From Pseudomonas kilonensis (GTDB lineage: Bacteria; Pseudomonadota; Gammaproteobacteria; Pseudomonadales; Pseudomonadaceae): a stretch of DNA of 64,000 bases. Below are positions 51,483 through 61,145 of this stretch, piece by piece. The DNA lies in the NCBI RefSeq assembly GCF_001269885.1, contig NZ_LHVH01000023.1, positions 105,226 to 169,225 of the forward strand, given 5' to 3'. The translations under genes were made by a program, and so were the position numbers. How positions within the stretch are numbered: position 1 is the first letter of the stretch; every line of letters begins with the position of its first letter. The notes under the pieces are model-generated. The model was not told where the DNA came from and did no database searches. It worked only from the letters and a program-made list of their open reading frames with translations.

Positions 51483-52610
51483 TCAGCCCTGCGCCTCAGA
51501 GAAGTGAACGGACAGGTTCAAGTTTTCGGGATCGTTGATGGCGGCCATGTATTCGTCGACGGTGATTTCACCCACGCAGGCCCGAGCACCGGGTTCGGGC
51601 CGATACCCTTGGGCGACTTTTGCCGCCAAGGCAACGGCTGCGCAGCTGGGAATCTCCGGCCCCTTGTCGTTCATGGCGGTGAGCTGCACGTTCATCGACA
51701 ACGGTTCGCCATTGGCCCCCATGCCATGGACGTCGATGTACATTGCGCTTTTGCCATCGCCAAATCGTTCGAACCAGAGCCCCCACCGATGAAGCCTGGC
51801 GGCCCAAGGGGCATGGTCACGTACCATCCCCATCCGCATTGCCTGGGCCAGCAGGTAGTTGGCAATGCCGCCGAGCTTCAGGCCTGAGCCGGCCTTGAAG
51901 CTCAGGGTCTGGGCACCATAGCGGCTGGCAAAGATATCCATGTCCGGCACGTCGACATTGGCCAGTACCCGGGTCCCCATATAACGCATTCTACGAAGCG
52001 TCAGGTCCTGCCATCCCAGGACCTCATGTACCCGACCATTCCGGAGTTGCTTGATCGGCTTGCCTGCATAGGCCAGAACGCCTTCGACAGTGGACAACCC
52101 CGGCATCTTGGCCGAAGAGGAAATACCATGTTCGATCGTGTCGATGCGTTTAAAGCGATGCCGCTGCTGATCGATGAGGGCGGCCGAAAGCGTCGGCACT
52201 GAGCTGCAACCACTGAGGACCGCGACGCGTGCCTGTTTTGCCCGGGCGTCGAGTGCGCTAATACCGGTGACGAAGGCCCTGGAATCGGACAGGTCGCAGT
52301 AGTTCACGCCCGCGTCGATGCAGTTCTCGGCGACGGCATAGGACTGCCCTTGAAATGGGCCACCGGTATGGATGACCCATTGGATGTTCATCAAGCCCAG
52401 GACAGATTTGAAGCCCGCGCCCATGGCGTCGCCGCACCAGCTTTCACACACAGCGCCCGATTGAGCGTTCAACTCATCGACTTTGTGCTGCAGTTTTTGG
52501 GCGTCACGTCCGGAAATCACCAACTGTACGCCTGGCATCGCCACCAGGTGCCTGGAAACGATACTGCCGAAGTTTCCATACCCACCGACCACCATCACCC
52601 TGAGCGTCAT
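51483..52610 (-). CDS. Saccharopine dehydrogenase-like NAD(P)-binding protein
   Basis: 375 residues. The N-terminal dinucleotide-binding motif is VMVVGGYGNFGSIV, followed by VQLVISGRDAQKL and VIHTGGPFQGQSYAVAENCIDAGVNYCDLSDS, as in the saccharopine dehydrogenase NADP-binding family. True saccharopine dehydrogenase activity is unlikely; related proteins act as trans-acting oxidoreductases on lipids or unknown substrates. GGATGGA precedes the ATG. It is the first gene of a pair with DUF2269. Confidence 0.85.
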   Translation of the reverse strand: MTLRVMVVGGYGNFGSIVSRHLVAMPGVQLVISGRDAQKLQHKVDELNAQSGAVCESWCGDAMGAGFKSVLGLMNIQWVIHTGGPFQGQSYAVAENCIDAGVNYCDLSDSRAFVTGISALDARAKQARVAVLSGCSSVPTLSAALIDQQRHRFKRIDTIEHGISSSAKMPGLSTVEGVLAYAGKPIKQLRNGRVHEVLGWQDLTLRRMRYMGTRVLANVDVPDMDIFASRYGAQTLSFKAGSGLKLGGIANYLLAQAMRMGMVRDHAPWAARLHRWGLWFERFGDGKSAMYIDVHGMGANGEPLSMNVQLTAMNDKGPEIPSCAAVALAAKVAQGYRPEPGARACVGEITVDEYMAAINDPENLNLSVHFSEAQG

Positions 52611-52700
52611 TCCATCCGTCCCTAAATATTCGATGAAGCCCGCAACCTTGCCACAAGGAAGACGCGGAGGTGTACCCCTTGTGGTGGGTCACTGTCCCTT

Positions 52701-53736
52701 TGTGGCGAGGGAGCTTGCTCCCGCTGGCTGCGCAGCAAATTAGCCTGACACACCAGGGTGCCAGGTTTCAGGGCCGCTTCGCGCCCCAGCGGGACCAAGC
52801 TCCCTCGCCACAAGAGCGGTTCGGTGGTGTGCCAACTCATCAGGCGCAGACCTGTTTTTTTGTGGCGAGGGGATTTATCCCCGCTGGGCTGCGCAGCGGC
52901 CCTATGTCGTCAACTCAATTAGCCTGACACACCAGGGTGCCAGGTTTCAGGGCCGCTTCGCGCCCCAGCGGGGATAAATCCCCTCGCCACAAGAGCGGTT
53001 CGTTGGTGTGTCAGTTCATCAGGCGCAGACCTGTTTTTTGTGGCGAGGGGATTTATCCCCGCTGGGCTGCGCAGCGGCCCCAGGTCGTCAACTCAATTAG
53101 CCTGACACACCAGGGTGCCAGGCTTCAGGGCCGCTTCGCGCCCCAGCGGGGATAAATCCCCTCGCCACAAGAGCGGTTCGTCGGTGTGTCAGTTCATCAG
53201 GCGCAGACCTGTTTTTTGTGGCGAGGGGATTTATCCCCGCTGGGCTGCGCAGCGGCCCTATGTCGTCAACTCAATTAGCCTGACCCACCAAGGTGCCAGG
53301 TTTCAGGGCCGCTTCGCGCCCCAGCGGGGATAAATCCCCTCGCCACAAGAGCTATTGGGTGGTGTGTCAGTTCATCAGGCGCAGACCTGTTTTTTGTGGC
53401 GAGGGGATTTATCCCCGCTGGGCTGCGCAGCGGCCCCAGGTCGTCAACTCAATTAGCCTGACCCACCAAGGTGCCAGGTTTCAGGGCCGCTTCGCGCCCC
53501 AGCGGGGATAAATCCCCTCGCCACAAGAGCGGTTCGTTGGTGTGCCAACTCATCAGGCGCAGACCTGTTTTTTGTGGCGAGGGGATTTATCCCCGCTGGG
53601 CTGCGCAGCGGCCCCAGGTCGTCAACTCAATTAGTCTGACACACCAGGGTGCCAGGCTTCAGGGCCGCTTCGCGCCCCAGCGGGGATAAATCCCCTCGCC
53701 ACAAGAGCTATTGGGTGGTGTGTCAGCTCATCAGGA
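52701..53736 (+). repeat. Tandem array of 178-bp family B repeat doublets
   Basis: Six units begin at 52701, 52861, 53039, 53217, 53395 and 53573; the last five repeat every 178 bases. Each unit starts TGTGGCGAGGG, passes CCCGCTGGGCTGCGCAGCGG, and ends with the inverted CCCCAGCGGG...CCCTCGCCACA arm, so it folds into a long hairpin. Unit 1 carries the AGCTTGCTCCC variant on its left arm and a matching AAGCTCCCT on its right arm; units 2-6 carry ATTTATCCCC with GGGGATAAAT. Open frames within it recur with the period and are not genes. Confidence 0.9.
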
Positions 53737-53752
53737 GCGGTTCGGCCGTGGG

Positions 53753-54940
53753 TCAGTGAGTGGCCGCATTTGCTCCCTGCTGATACTCCCGAGGGGTGCA
53801 GCCGAACTCGCGGCGAAACACGGTGTGCAGGTATTGCGCCGATTTGAAGCCGCAGTTCTGGGCGATGTCGGCAATCGGTGAGTTGGTGTTTTCCAATCCG
53901 TTGGCCGCGGCGGCCAGTTTGAAGCGCAGGATTTCGTCGTGGACGCTGCAACCCCGCTCCTTGCGAAAGTGCGCTTCCAGCGATGAGCGCGACACTCCCA
54001 CATAGGCCGCCACCTGGGCCGTCTTGATGCCCTGGCAGGCGTATTGGCGGATGAAGAGCAGTGCCTGCATGACATAAGGGTTGCCCAACGGTTGATGCAG
54101 GCTCGACACCTGTACGTTGATCGCATCAGGCGGAACCAGAATCTGCGTGCCGGTGGACGGCATGCCGTGCAGCATTTGATGGAGCAGGCGCGCGGCGGTG
54201 CGACCCATGGTTTCGGTGCCCTGGATCACCGAACTCAGCGGCACCCGTGTCAGGCTGCGGGTCAGGGGGTCGTTGTCGATGCCGATCAACGCCACTTGCT
54301 CGGGCACGGCGATCCCGGCGGTCAGGCAGGCTTGCAGCAACTGCCGGGCGCGGGCGTCGCTGACGGCGATGATACCGATGGGTTTGGGCAGGCTTTGCAA
54401 CCAGGCGATCTGCTGTTCAACGGCGCTGTCCCACAGCGGCGCGCTGGTGCCCATGCCACGATAGACCTCGGCGTGCAGGCCATCGCGCTGCACCAGCCGG
54501 CGAAAGGCTTTTTCCCGTTCCTGGGCCCAGCGATTGGCTTGTGCCTCAGGCAGGCTGAAACAGGCGAAGCGGGTCAAGCCGGCCTCGATCAAGTGCTCGT
54601 AGGCCAACGTCATCAACGCATCATTGTCGGTGGCGACATAGGGAATGCCCTTGGGGTAGGCGCGTTCGTCCTGATAGGAGCCGCCCACCGCCACCACCGG
54701 CAGCTTGATCCCGGCCAGCGCCTCGCCGATCAGCGGGTCGTCGAAGTCGGCGATGATCCCGTCGCCCTGCCAGCGCTCGATGCCTTTCAAGCGACAGAGA
54801 AAATCTTCCTCGAGGAACAAGTCCCAGGACGCGCGCGTGCTGCTCAGGTAGTTGCCGATACCGCTGATGATGCCGCGGTCGTAGATCTTGCTGCCGTTGA
54901 ACAACAGTGCAATGCGGTGAACGGGCGGGACGGTTTTCAT
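53753..54940 (-). CDS. xylR: Xylose operon regulator XylR (AraC family)
   Basis: 395 residues. The N-terminal LacI-type periplasmic-binding-like domain (IALLFNGSKIYDRGIISGIGNYL onward, about 10-275) binds xylose; the C-terminal AraC/XylS domain has two helix-turn-helices (KTAQVAAYVGVSRSSLEAHFRKERG and SPIADIAQNCGFKSAQYLHTVFRREFG). It activates xylAFGH in response to D-xylose. It is divergent from xylA across 154 bases. The start at 54940 is favoured over an ATG eight codons upstream. Confidence 0.92.
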   Translation of the reverse strand: MKTVPPVHRIALLFNGSKIYDRGIISGIGNYLSSTRASWDLFLEEDFLCRLKGIERWQGDGIIADFDDPLIGEALAGIKLPVVAVGGSYQDERAYPKGIPYVATDNDALMTLAYEHLIEAGLTRFACFSLPEAQANRWAQEREKAFRRLVQRDGLHAEVYRGMGTSAPLWDSAVEQQIAWLQSLPKPIGIIAVSDARARQLLQACLTAGIAVPEQVALIGIDNDPLTRSLTRVPLSSVIQGTETMGRTAARLLHQMLHGMPSTGTQILVPPDAINVQVSSLHQPLGNPYVMQALLFIRQYACQGIKTAQVAAYVGVSRSSLEAHFRKERGCSVHDEILRFKLAAAANGLENTNSPIADIAQNCGFKSAQYLHTVFRREFGCTPREYQQGANAATH

Positions 54941-55000
54941 TGCTTTAACCCTGGGCCGATGCACACAGACTAGGCGCGCAAGCAGCGAACCTCAATACTC

Positions 55001-55027
55001 AAAATCGAACTGCTCGTTGGTGATTTT
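55001..55027. promoter_or_regulatory. Inverted repeat in the xylR-xylA promoter region
   Basis: AAAATC (55001-55006) and GATTTT (55022-55027) separated by 15 bases. It lies 68-94 bases before xylA, where an XylR site would be expected. Weak evidence, by symmetry and position. Confidence 0.35.
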
Positions 55028-55094
55028 CATAATCAGCAGCCACAGGGCCGGCGTTAGTATCGAGACACCGCCAAGAATAAAAAGGAACTCGCCC

Positions 55095-56411
55095 ATGTCG
55101 TACTTCCCCGCTGTCGACAAGATTCGCTATGAGGGCCCCGCCAGCGATTCGCCGCTTGCCTTCCGTCACTACGACGCCAACAAACTGGTGCTCGGCAAGC
55201 CCATGCGCGAGCACCTGCGCATGGCGGTCTGCTACTGGCACACCTTCGTCTGGCCGGGGTCGGATGTGTTCGGTGCCGGTACCTTCAAGCGCCCGTGGCA
55301 GCACGCCGGGGATCCCATGGAAGTGGCCATCGGCAAGGCCGAAGCGGCCTTCGAGTTCTTCTCCAAGCTGGGCATCGACTACTACTGCTTCCACGACACC
55401 GATGTGGCCCCGGAAGGCTCTTCGCTCAAAGAGTACCGCGAACACTTCGCCCAGATGGTCGACCACCTGGAGCGCCATCAGGAAGAGACCGGGATCAAGC
55501 TGTTGTGGGGCACCGCCAACTGCTTCAGCAACCCGCGTTTTGCCGCCGGTGCCGCCAGTAACCCGAACCCGGAGGTGTTCGCCTGCGCCGCCGCCCAAGT
55601 GTTCAGCGCCATGAACGCCACCCAGCGTCTCAAAGGCTCCAACTACGTGTTGTGGGGCGGCCGTGAAGGTTACGAAACCCTGCTCAACACCGACCTGAAA
55701 CGCGAGCGCGAACAGCTGGGCCGCTTCATGCGCATGGTGGTCGAGCACAAGCACAAGATCGGCTTCAAGGGCGACCTGCTGATCGAGCCCAAGCCCCAGG
55801 AACCGACCAAGCACCAGTACGATTACGACAGCGCCACGGTGTTCGGCTTCCTGCAACAGTTCGGCCTGGAAAACGAGATCAAGGTCAACATCGAAGCCAA
55901 CCACGCGACCCTGGCCGGGCACAGCTTCCATCACGAGATCGCCACGGCCGTCTCCCTGGGCATCTTCGGCAGCATCGACGCCAACCGCGGCGATCCGCAG
56001 AACGGCTGGGACACCGACCAGTTCCCCAACAGCGTCGAGGAAATGACCCTGGCCACCTATGAAATCCTCAAGGCCGGGGGCTTCGGCAATGGCGGGTTCA
56101 ACTTCGACTCCAAGGTCCGGCGCCAGAGCCTGGACGATATCGACCTGTTCCACGGCCACGTCGCCGCCATGGACGTCCTCGCCCTCGCCCTGGAACGCGC
56201 GGCGGCCATGGTGCAGAACGATCAGTTGCAACAGTTCAAGGACCAGCGCTATGCCGGCTGGCAGCAACCGTTTGGCAAAGCGCTACTGGCCGGTGACTTC
56301 AGCCTTGAATCACTGGCCGAGCATGCCTTCACCAACGAGCTGAATCCCCAAGCCGTCAGCGGTCGCCAGGAGATGCTCGAGAACGTGGTCAATCGCTTCA
56401 TCTACCCCTGA
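55095..56411 (+). CDS. xylA: Xylose isomerase
   Basis: 438 residues, the length of class II enzymes. The start SYFPAVDKIRYEGP, the catalytic His region FHDTDVAPEG and the metal sites NIEANHATLAGHSFHHE and GSIDANRGDPQNGWDTDQF are intact. It converts D-xylose to D-xylulose. AAGGAA precedes the ATG at 55095. It is the first gene of xylAFGH. Xylulokinase is not in the window, so the pathway must be completed elsewhere. Confidence 0.97.
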   Translation: MSYFPAVDKIRYEGPASDSPLAFRHYDANKLVLGKPMREHLRMAVCYWHTFVWPGSDVFGAGTFKRPWQHAGDPMEVAIGKAEAAFEFFSKLGIDYYCFHDTDVAPEGSSLKEYREHFAQMVDHLERHQEETGIKLLWGTANCFSNPRFAAGAASNPNPEVFACAAAQVFSAMNATQRLKGSNYVLWGGREGYETLLNTDLKREREQLGRFMRMVVEHKHKIGFKGDLLIEPKPQEPTKHQYDYDSATVFGFLQQFGLENEIKVNIEANHATLAGHSFHHEIATAVSLGIFGSIDANRGDPQNGWDTDQFPNSVEEMTLATYEILKAGGFGNGGFNFDSKVRRQSLDDIDLFHGHVAAMDVLALALERAAAMVQNDQLQQFKDQRYAGWQQPFGKALLAGDFSLESLAEHAFTNELNPQAVSGRQEMLENVVNRFIYP

Positions 56412-56557
56412 CAACGGGCAATCGTCGGGGCACAGGCGCTGTTACATTCGCGCGACAAATCTGTGCCCACGGCGCGCTGCAACGCTCTACAGTTCTACCC
56501 GGTATCACGCTCATCGTCAGGCAGTGTCTTTCAAACAACAATAAAAGGACGCACCAC

Positions 56558-57559
56558 ATGAATACATTCAAACGTACCCTGCTCGCCGGCGCCCTCGCCC
56601 TGCTCTCGCTTCCGGTCATGGCCGATGCGGCCCATCCGAAAATCGGTTTTTCCATCGATGACCTGCGCCTGGAACGCTGGTCGCGCGACCGTGACTACTT
56701 CGTCGCGGCGGCGGAAAAACTCGACGCCAAGGTCTTCGTCCAGTCCGCCGATGCCAACGAGCAGAAGCAGATCTCGCAGATCGAAAACCTGATCTCCCGC
56801 GGCGTCGATGTGATCGTCATCGTGCCATTCAACGCCACCGTGCTGACCAACGCTGTCGCCGAAGCCAAGAAGGCCGGGATCAAGGTCGTGTCCTACGACC
56901 GACTGATCCTCAACGCCGATATCGACGCCTACATTTCCTTCGATAACGAAAAGGTCGGCGAGATGCAGGCCAGCGGCGTGCTGAAGGCCGCGCCCAAGGG
57001 CAACTACTTCCTGCTCGGTGGCGCGCCCACGGACAACAACGCCAAGGTTCTGCGCGAAGGCCAGATGAAGGTGCTGCAACCGGCCATCGACAAGGGCGAC
57101 ATCAAGATTGTCGGCCAGCAGTGGGTGAAGGAATGGAACCCCACGGAAGCCCTGAGCATCGTGGAAAACGCCCTGACCCGGAACAACAACAAGATCGATG
57201 GCATCGTCGCCTCCAACGACGCCACCGCCGGCGGCGCCATCCAGGCCCTGGCCGCCCAGAAAATGGCCGGCAAGGTGCCGATCTCGGGCCAGGACGCTGA
57301 CCTGGCAGCGGTCAAGCGGGTGATCGATGGCACCCAGACCATGACCGTCTACAAGCCGCTGAAGCTGATCGCCTCCGAAGCCGCCAAGCTCTCGGTGCAA
57401 CTGGCGCGCAACGAGAAGCCGACCTTCAGCTCGCAATACGACAATGGCAGCAAGAAAGTCGACACCATCCTGCTCACCCCCACGCCGTTGACCAAGGACA
57501 ACATCGACCTGCTGGAAAAGGACGGGTTCTATACCAAGGCGCAGATCGCCGGGCAGTGA
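56558..57559 (+). CDS. xylF: D-xylose ABC transporter, periplasmic binding protein
   Basis: 333 residues with a signal peptide (LLAGALALLSLPVMADA). Sugar-binding features KIGFSIDDLRLERWSRDRDYF, DVIVIVPFNATVLTNAVAEAKKAGIKVVSYDRL and GQDADLAAVKRVIDGTQTMTVYKPL match XylF. AAGGAC precedes the ATG. A REP doublet in the 166-base space before xylG may protect or attenuate the message so that more binding protein than ATPase is made. Confidence 0.95.
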   Translation: MNTFKRTLLAGALALLSLPVMADAAHPKIGFSIDDLRLERWSRDRDYFVAAAEKLDAKVFVQSADANEQKQISQIENLISRGVDVIVIVPFNATVLTNAVAEAKKAGIKVVSYDRLILNADIDAYISFDNEKVGEMQASGVLKAAPKGNYFLLGGAPTDNNAKVLREGQMKVLQPAIDKGDIKIVGQQWVKEWNPTEALSIVENALTRNNNKIDGIVASNDATAGGAIQALAAQKMAGKVPISGQDADLAAVKRVIDGTQTMTVYKPLKLIASEAAKLSVQLARNEKPTFSSQYDNGSKKVDTILLTPTPLTKDNIDLLEKDGFYTKAQIAGQ

Positions 57560-57582
57560 CTTGGGGGCAACCCTGGAGACCT

Positions 57583-57670
57583 GTGGGAGCGGGCTTGCTC
57601 GCGAAAGCGGTGCACCAGTCAACATTGATGGTGCCTGACATACCGCCTTCGCGAGCAAGCCCGCTCCCAC
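57583..57670. repeat. REP doublet between xylF and xylG
   Basis: Inverted family A arms (GTGGGAGCGGGCTTGCTCGC and complement) separated by about 40 bases, inside the xyl operon and directly after the binding-protein gene. Confidence 0.85.
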
Positions 57671-57725
57671 AAGGTCACACCTGCCCCACTGCTGATGTGT
57701 GAGCCCTTTTTCATGAGTCCTTGCC

Positions 57726-59282
57726 ATGTCCGACTACCTGCTGCAAATGAACGGCATCGTCAAAACCTTTGGTGGTGTCAAAGCCCTGAACGGCATCGAC
57801 ATCAAGGTCAGGCCGGGTGAGTGTGTCGGCCTGTGCGGTGAGAACGGCGCCGGCAAATCCACGCTGATGAAGGTGCTGTCGGCGGTCTATCCCTACGGCA
57901 CCTGGGAGGGTGAGATTCTTTGGGACGGCCAGCCGCTCAAGGCGCAGTCCATCAGCGAAACCGAAGCCGCCGGGATCGTCATCATTCACCAGGAGCTGAC
58001 CCTGGTCCCCGACCTGTCGGTGGCTGAAAACATCTTCATGGGCCACGAACTCACGCTGCCCGGCGGGCGCATGAACTACCCGGCGATGATCCACCGCGCC
58101 GAAGCCCTGATGCGTGAACTCAAAGTGCCGGACATGAACGTCTCGCTGCCGGTTTCGCAGTACGGCGGTGGCTACCAGCAACTGGTGGAAATCGCCAAGG
58201 CGCTGAACAAGCAGGCGCGGCTGTTGATCCTCGATGAGCCCTCCTCGGCCCTGACTCGTTCGGAAATCGAGGTGCTGCTGGACATCATCCGCGACCTCAA
58301 GGCCAAGGGCGTCGCTTGCGTGTACATCTCCCACAAGCTCGATGAAGTGGCCGCCGTGTGTGACACCATCTCGGTGATCCGCGATGGCAAACACATCGCT
58401 ACCACCGCCATGGCGGACATGAGCATCCCGAAGATCATCACCCAGATGGTCGGACGGGAAATGAGCAACCTCTACCCCACCGAACCCCACGACATCGGCG
58501 AGGTGATTTTCGAGGCGCGCCACGTCACCTGCTACGACGTCGACAACCCCAGGCGCAAACGGGTCGACGATATTTCATTCGTTCTCAAGCGTGGGGAAAT
58601 CCTCGGCATCGCCGGGCTGGTCGGCGCCGGCCGCACGGAACTGGTGTCAGCGCTGTTCGGCGCCTACCCCGGCCGCTACGAAGGTGAAGTCTGGCTCGGC
58701 GGCCAAAAAATCGACACGCGCACACCGCTCAAGTCAATCCGCGCCGGCCTGTGCATGGTCCCCGAGGACCGCAAGCGCCAAGGCATCATTCCGGACCTGG
58801 GCGTGGGCCAGAACATCACCCTGGCGGTGCTGGACAATTATTCGAAACTGACCCGCATCGACGCCGAAGCCGAACTGGGCAGCATCGACAAGGAAATCGC
58901 GCGCATGCACCTCAAGACCGCGAGCCCGTTCCTGCCGATCACCAGCCTCTCCGGTGGCAACCAGCAAAAAGCCGTGCTGGCGAAAATGCTCCTGACCAAA
59001 CCCCGCGTGCTGATTCTCGATGAACCCACCCGCGGCGTGGACGTCGGCGCCAAGTACGAGATCTACAAGCTGATGGGCGCGCTGGCGGCCGAAGGCGTGT
59101 CGATCATCATGGTGTCCTCGGAGTTGGCCGAGGTGCTGGGGGTTTCCGACCGCGTCCTCGTGATCGGCGAAGGCCAGTTGCGCGGCGACTTCATCAACCA
59201 CGAACTGACCCAGGAACAGGTGCTCGCCGCCGCGCTCAGCCATCCCGATGGCCATAACAATAATGATCGGAAGTCCGCGTAG
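57726..59282 (+). CDS. xylG: D-xylose ABC transporter, dual ATPase
   Basis: 518 residues with two ABC cassettes. The first has Walker A GENGAGKST and signature-region YGGGYQQLVEIAKAL with Walker B LLILDEPSSAL; the second has VGAGRTEL in place of a canonical Walker A, and LSGGNQQKAVLAKMLL with VLILDEPTRGVD. That asymmetry is normal for the monosaccharide-importer family. It powers XylFGH. The stop TAG abuts the xylH ATG. Confidence 0.95.
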   Translation: MSDYLLQMNGIVKTFGGVKALNGIDIKVRPGECVGLCGENGAGKSTLMKVLSAVYPYGTWEGEILWDGQPLKAQSISETEAAGIVIIHQELTLVPDLSVAENIFMGHELTLPGGRMNYPAMIHRAEALMRELKVPDMNVSLPVSQYGGGYQQLVEIAKALNKQARLLILDEPSSALTRSEIEVLLDIIRDLKAKGVACVYISHKLDEVAAVCDTISVIRDGKHIATTAMADMSIPKIITQMVGREMSNLYPTEPHDIGEVIFEARHVTCYDVDNPRRKRVDDISFVLKRGEILGIAGLVGAGRTELVSALFGAYPGRYEGEVWLGGQKIDTRTPLKSIRAGLCMVPEDRKRQGIIPDLGVGQNITLAVLDNYSKLTRIDAEAELGSIDKEIARMHLKTASPFLPITSLSGGNQQKAVLAKMLLTKPRVLILDEPTRGVDVGAKYEIYKLMGALAAEGVSIIMVSSELAEVLGVSDRVLVIGEGQLRGDFINHELTQEQVLAAALSHPDGHNNNDRKSA

Positions 59283-60419
59283 ATGAATCAGGTCAAACAG
59301 CTGTTTTCCCGCTACAAAATGCTCGCGCTGGTGATCGCCGTGGCGCTGATCTGGCTGTTCTTCAGTTGGCAGACCGACGGCGGATTCTTGACCCCGCGCA
59401 ACCTCTCCAACCTGCTGCGGCAAATGTCCATCACCGGGATCCTTGCCTGCGGCATGGTGCTGGTGATCATCAGTGGCGAAATCGATTTGTCGGTGGGCTC
59501 ATTGCTTGGGCTATTGGGTGGCCTGGCGGCGATTCTCGATGTGGTCTATCACATCCCGCTGCTGGCGAACCTGAGCCTGGTGGCCCTGTGCGGCTTGGTG
59601 ATCGGCTTGGGCAACGGCTACATGACCGCCTACCTGCGCATCCCATCGTTCATCGTCGGGCTGGGTGGCATGCTCGCGTTTCGCGGCGTCCTGCTGGGAG
59701 TCACTGGCGGCACCACCATTGCCCCGGTGTCACCGGAACTGGTCTACGTGGGCCAGGGTTACTTGCCGCACACGGTCGGGACCGGGCTCGGCATCCTGTT
59801 GTTCGCCCTGACCCTGTTCCTGACCTGGAAACAGCGGCGCAACCGTGCCCTCCATGGCCTCGCGGCCCACTCCCTGGTGCGCGACGTTTTGCGCGTGGTG
59901 GTGATCGGCGCAGTGCTGGCCGGGTTCGTCTATACCCTCAACAGTTACGACGGCATCCCGGTGCCGGTGCTGCTCCTGCTGATCCTGCTGGGCGTATTCA
60001 GCTACGTCACCAGCCAGACCGTGTTCGGCCGACGTGTCTATTCGGTGGGCAGCAACATGGAAGCCACGCGCCTGTCCGGCATCAACGTACAGGCGGTGAA
60101 GCTGTGGATCTTCGGCATCATGGGCGTGATGTGCGCCCTCGCCGGCGTGGTCAACACCGCACGCCTGGCCGCTGGCTCACCCTCGGCCGGCAACATGGGC
60201 GAACTCGACGCCATCGCCGCCTGCTTCATCGGCGGCACCTCCATGCGCGGCGGCTCCGGCACGGTCTACGGCGCCCTCCTCGGCGCGCTGGTCATCACTA
60301 GCCTGGACAACGGCATGTCCATGCTCGACGTCGACAGTTATTGGCAGATGATCGTCAAAGGCAGCATTCTGGTGCTGGCGGTGTGGGTGGACGTGAGTAC
60401 GCGGACGGGGCGGCGCTGA
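59283..60419 (+). CDS. xylH: D-xylose ABC transporter, permease
   Basis: 378 residues, about ten membrane helices. Typical segments are ITGILACGMVLVIISGEIDLSVGSLLGLLGG, LRIPSFIVGLGGMLAFRGVLLGVTGGTTI and the coupling region TRLSGINVQAVKLWIFGIMG, then ACFIGGTSMRGGSGTVYGALLGALVI. It starts immediately after xylG. It is the last gene of the operon, 10 bases from the convergent LysE gene with no terminator visible. Confidence 0.95.
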   Translation: MNQVKQLFSRYKMLALVIAVALIWLFFSWQTDGGFLTPRNLSNLLRQMSITGILACGMVLVIISGEIDLSVGSLLGLLGGLAAILDVVYHIPLLANLSLVALCGLVIGLGNGYMTAYLRIPSFIVGLGGMLAFRGVLLGVTGGTTIAPVSPELVYVGQGYLPHTVGTGLGILLFALTLFLTWKQRRNRALHGLAAHSLVRDVLRVVVIGAVLAGFVYTLNSYDGIPVPVLLLLILLGVFSYVTSQTVFGRRVYSVGSNMEATRLSGINVQAVKLWIFGIMGVMCALAGVVNTARLAAGSPSAGNMGELDAIAACFIGGTSMRGGSGTVYGALLGALVITSLDNGMSMLDVDSYWQMIVKGSILVLAVWVDVSTRTGRR

Positions 60420-60429
60420 CCTGTACTCG

Positions 60430-61038
60430 TCACTTGCTGGCAGACGCCATCAGCACGCCGAACCCCAGGAAGGTGATGCCCGACAATTTGCCGACAATCC
60501 TGGCGCCCTGGCTCGACGAGAGCCAGCCCCTGGCGCCATTGGCCATCAGCGCATAACCGCAATGCACCAGCACCACAAGCACGCTATAGGACGACACCAG
60601 CAAGAAGAACTGGCTGTAGTAGTCACCCGCCGGCTTGATGAATTGGGGGAACACGGCGAGGAAGAAAAACCCGGCCTTGGGGTTGAGCAACTGGATCGAC
60701 AGCGCCTCGCCGAATCGCCGCCACGGGCGCGTGGACGTGACCGTGAGTTCGGGCACGAAGCGTTGGGTGCGCCACATCTTGATGCCCAGGTACAACAAGT
60801 ACAGCGCGCCGATGTATTTCAAAAGCGTGAAGGCCGTTGCCGAGGCGGCCAGGATCAACCCCAAGCTGCTGGCGCAGATACCCGCCACGATAAACGCGCC
60901 CGACGCGATCCCGAAGATGCCCGGCAGTGCGCCGCGCCAGCCATGGCGCAAGGCATTGGAAATCGTCAGCACCACACCGGGGCCCGGGCTGAGCACCGTC
61001 AGGGTCGCCAGGATCAGAAAAAGTCCGTAACCGGCCAT
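60430..61038 (-). CDS. LysE family exporter
   Basis: 202 residues, six helices. The LysE/RhtB hallmarks are LTVLSPGPGVVLTISNALRHGWRGALPGIFGIASGAF and LKYIGALYLLYLGIKMWR. These inner-membrane proteins export amino acids or derivatives. GGAGTGATGC precedes the ATG. It is divergent from a GcvA-type LysR gene, a common regulator-exporter arrangement. Confidence 0.9.
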   Translation of the reverse strand: MAGYGLFLILATLTVLSPGPGVVLTISNALRHGWRGALPGIFGIASGAFIVAGICASSLGLILAASATAFTLLKYIGALYLLYLGIKMWRTQRFVPELTVTSTRPWRRFGEALSIQLLNPKAGFFFLAVFPQFIKPAGDYYSQFFLLVSSYSVLVVLVHCGYALMANGARGWLSSSQGARIVGKLSGITFLGFGVLMASASK

Positions 61039-61126
61039 GCATCACTCCACATTGAAGGCGAATTACTGTGGCCTTCAGGGTGGCGTGGCACCGGGACGCT
61101 GACAAACGCTTTAATTGCAGCGCCTA

Positions 61127-61145
61127 TGTGACTAAATTAGACACA
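61127..61145. promoter_or_regulatory. Palindrome overlapping the LysR start codon
   Basis: TGTGACTAA-A-TTAGACACA, 8 of 9 positions symmetric; its last base is the A of the ATG at 61145. It is placed to block the regulator's own expression and could also act on the divergent lysE promoter. Confidence 0.5.

Noticed and set aside
52701..53736. Regularly spaced repeats that could suggest a CRISPR array
   Set aside because: The period is 178 bases and the whole unit, not just a short repeat, is conserved; there are no unique spacers and no cas genes.
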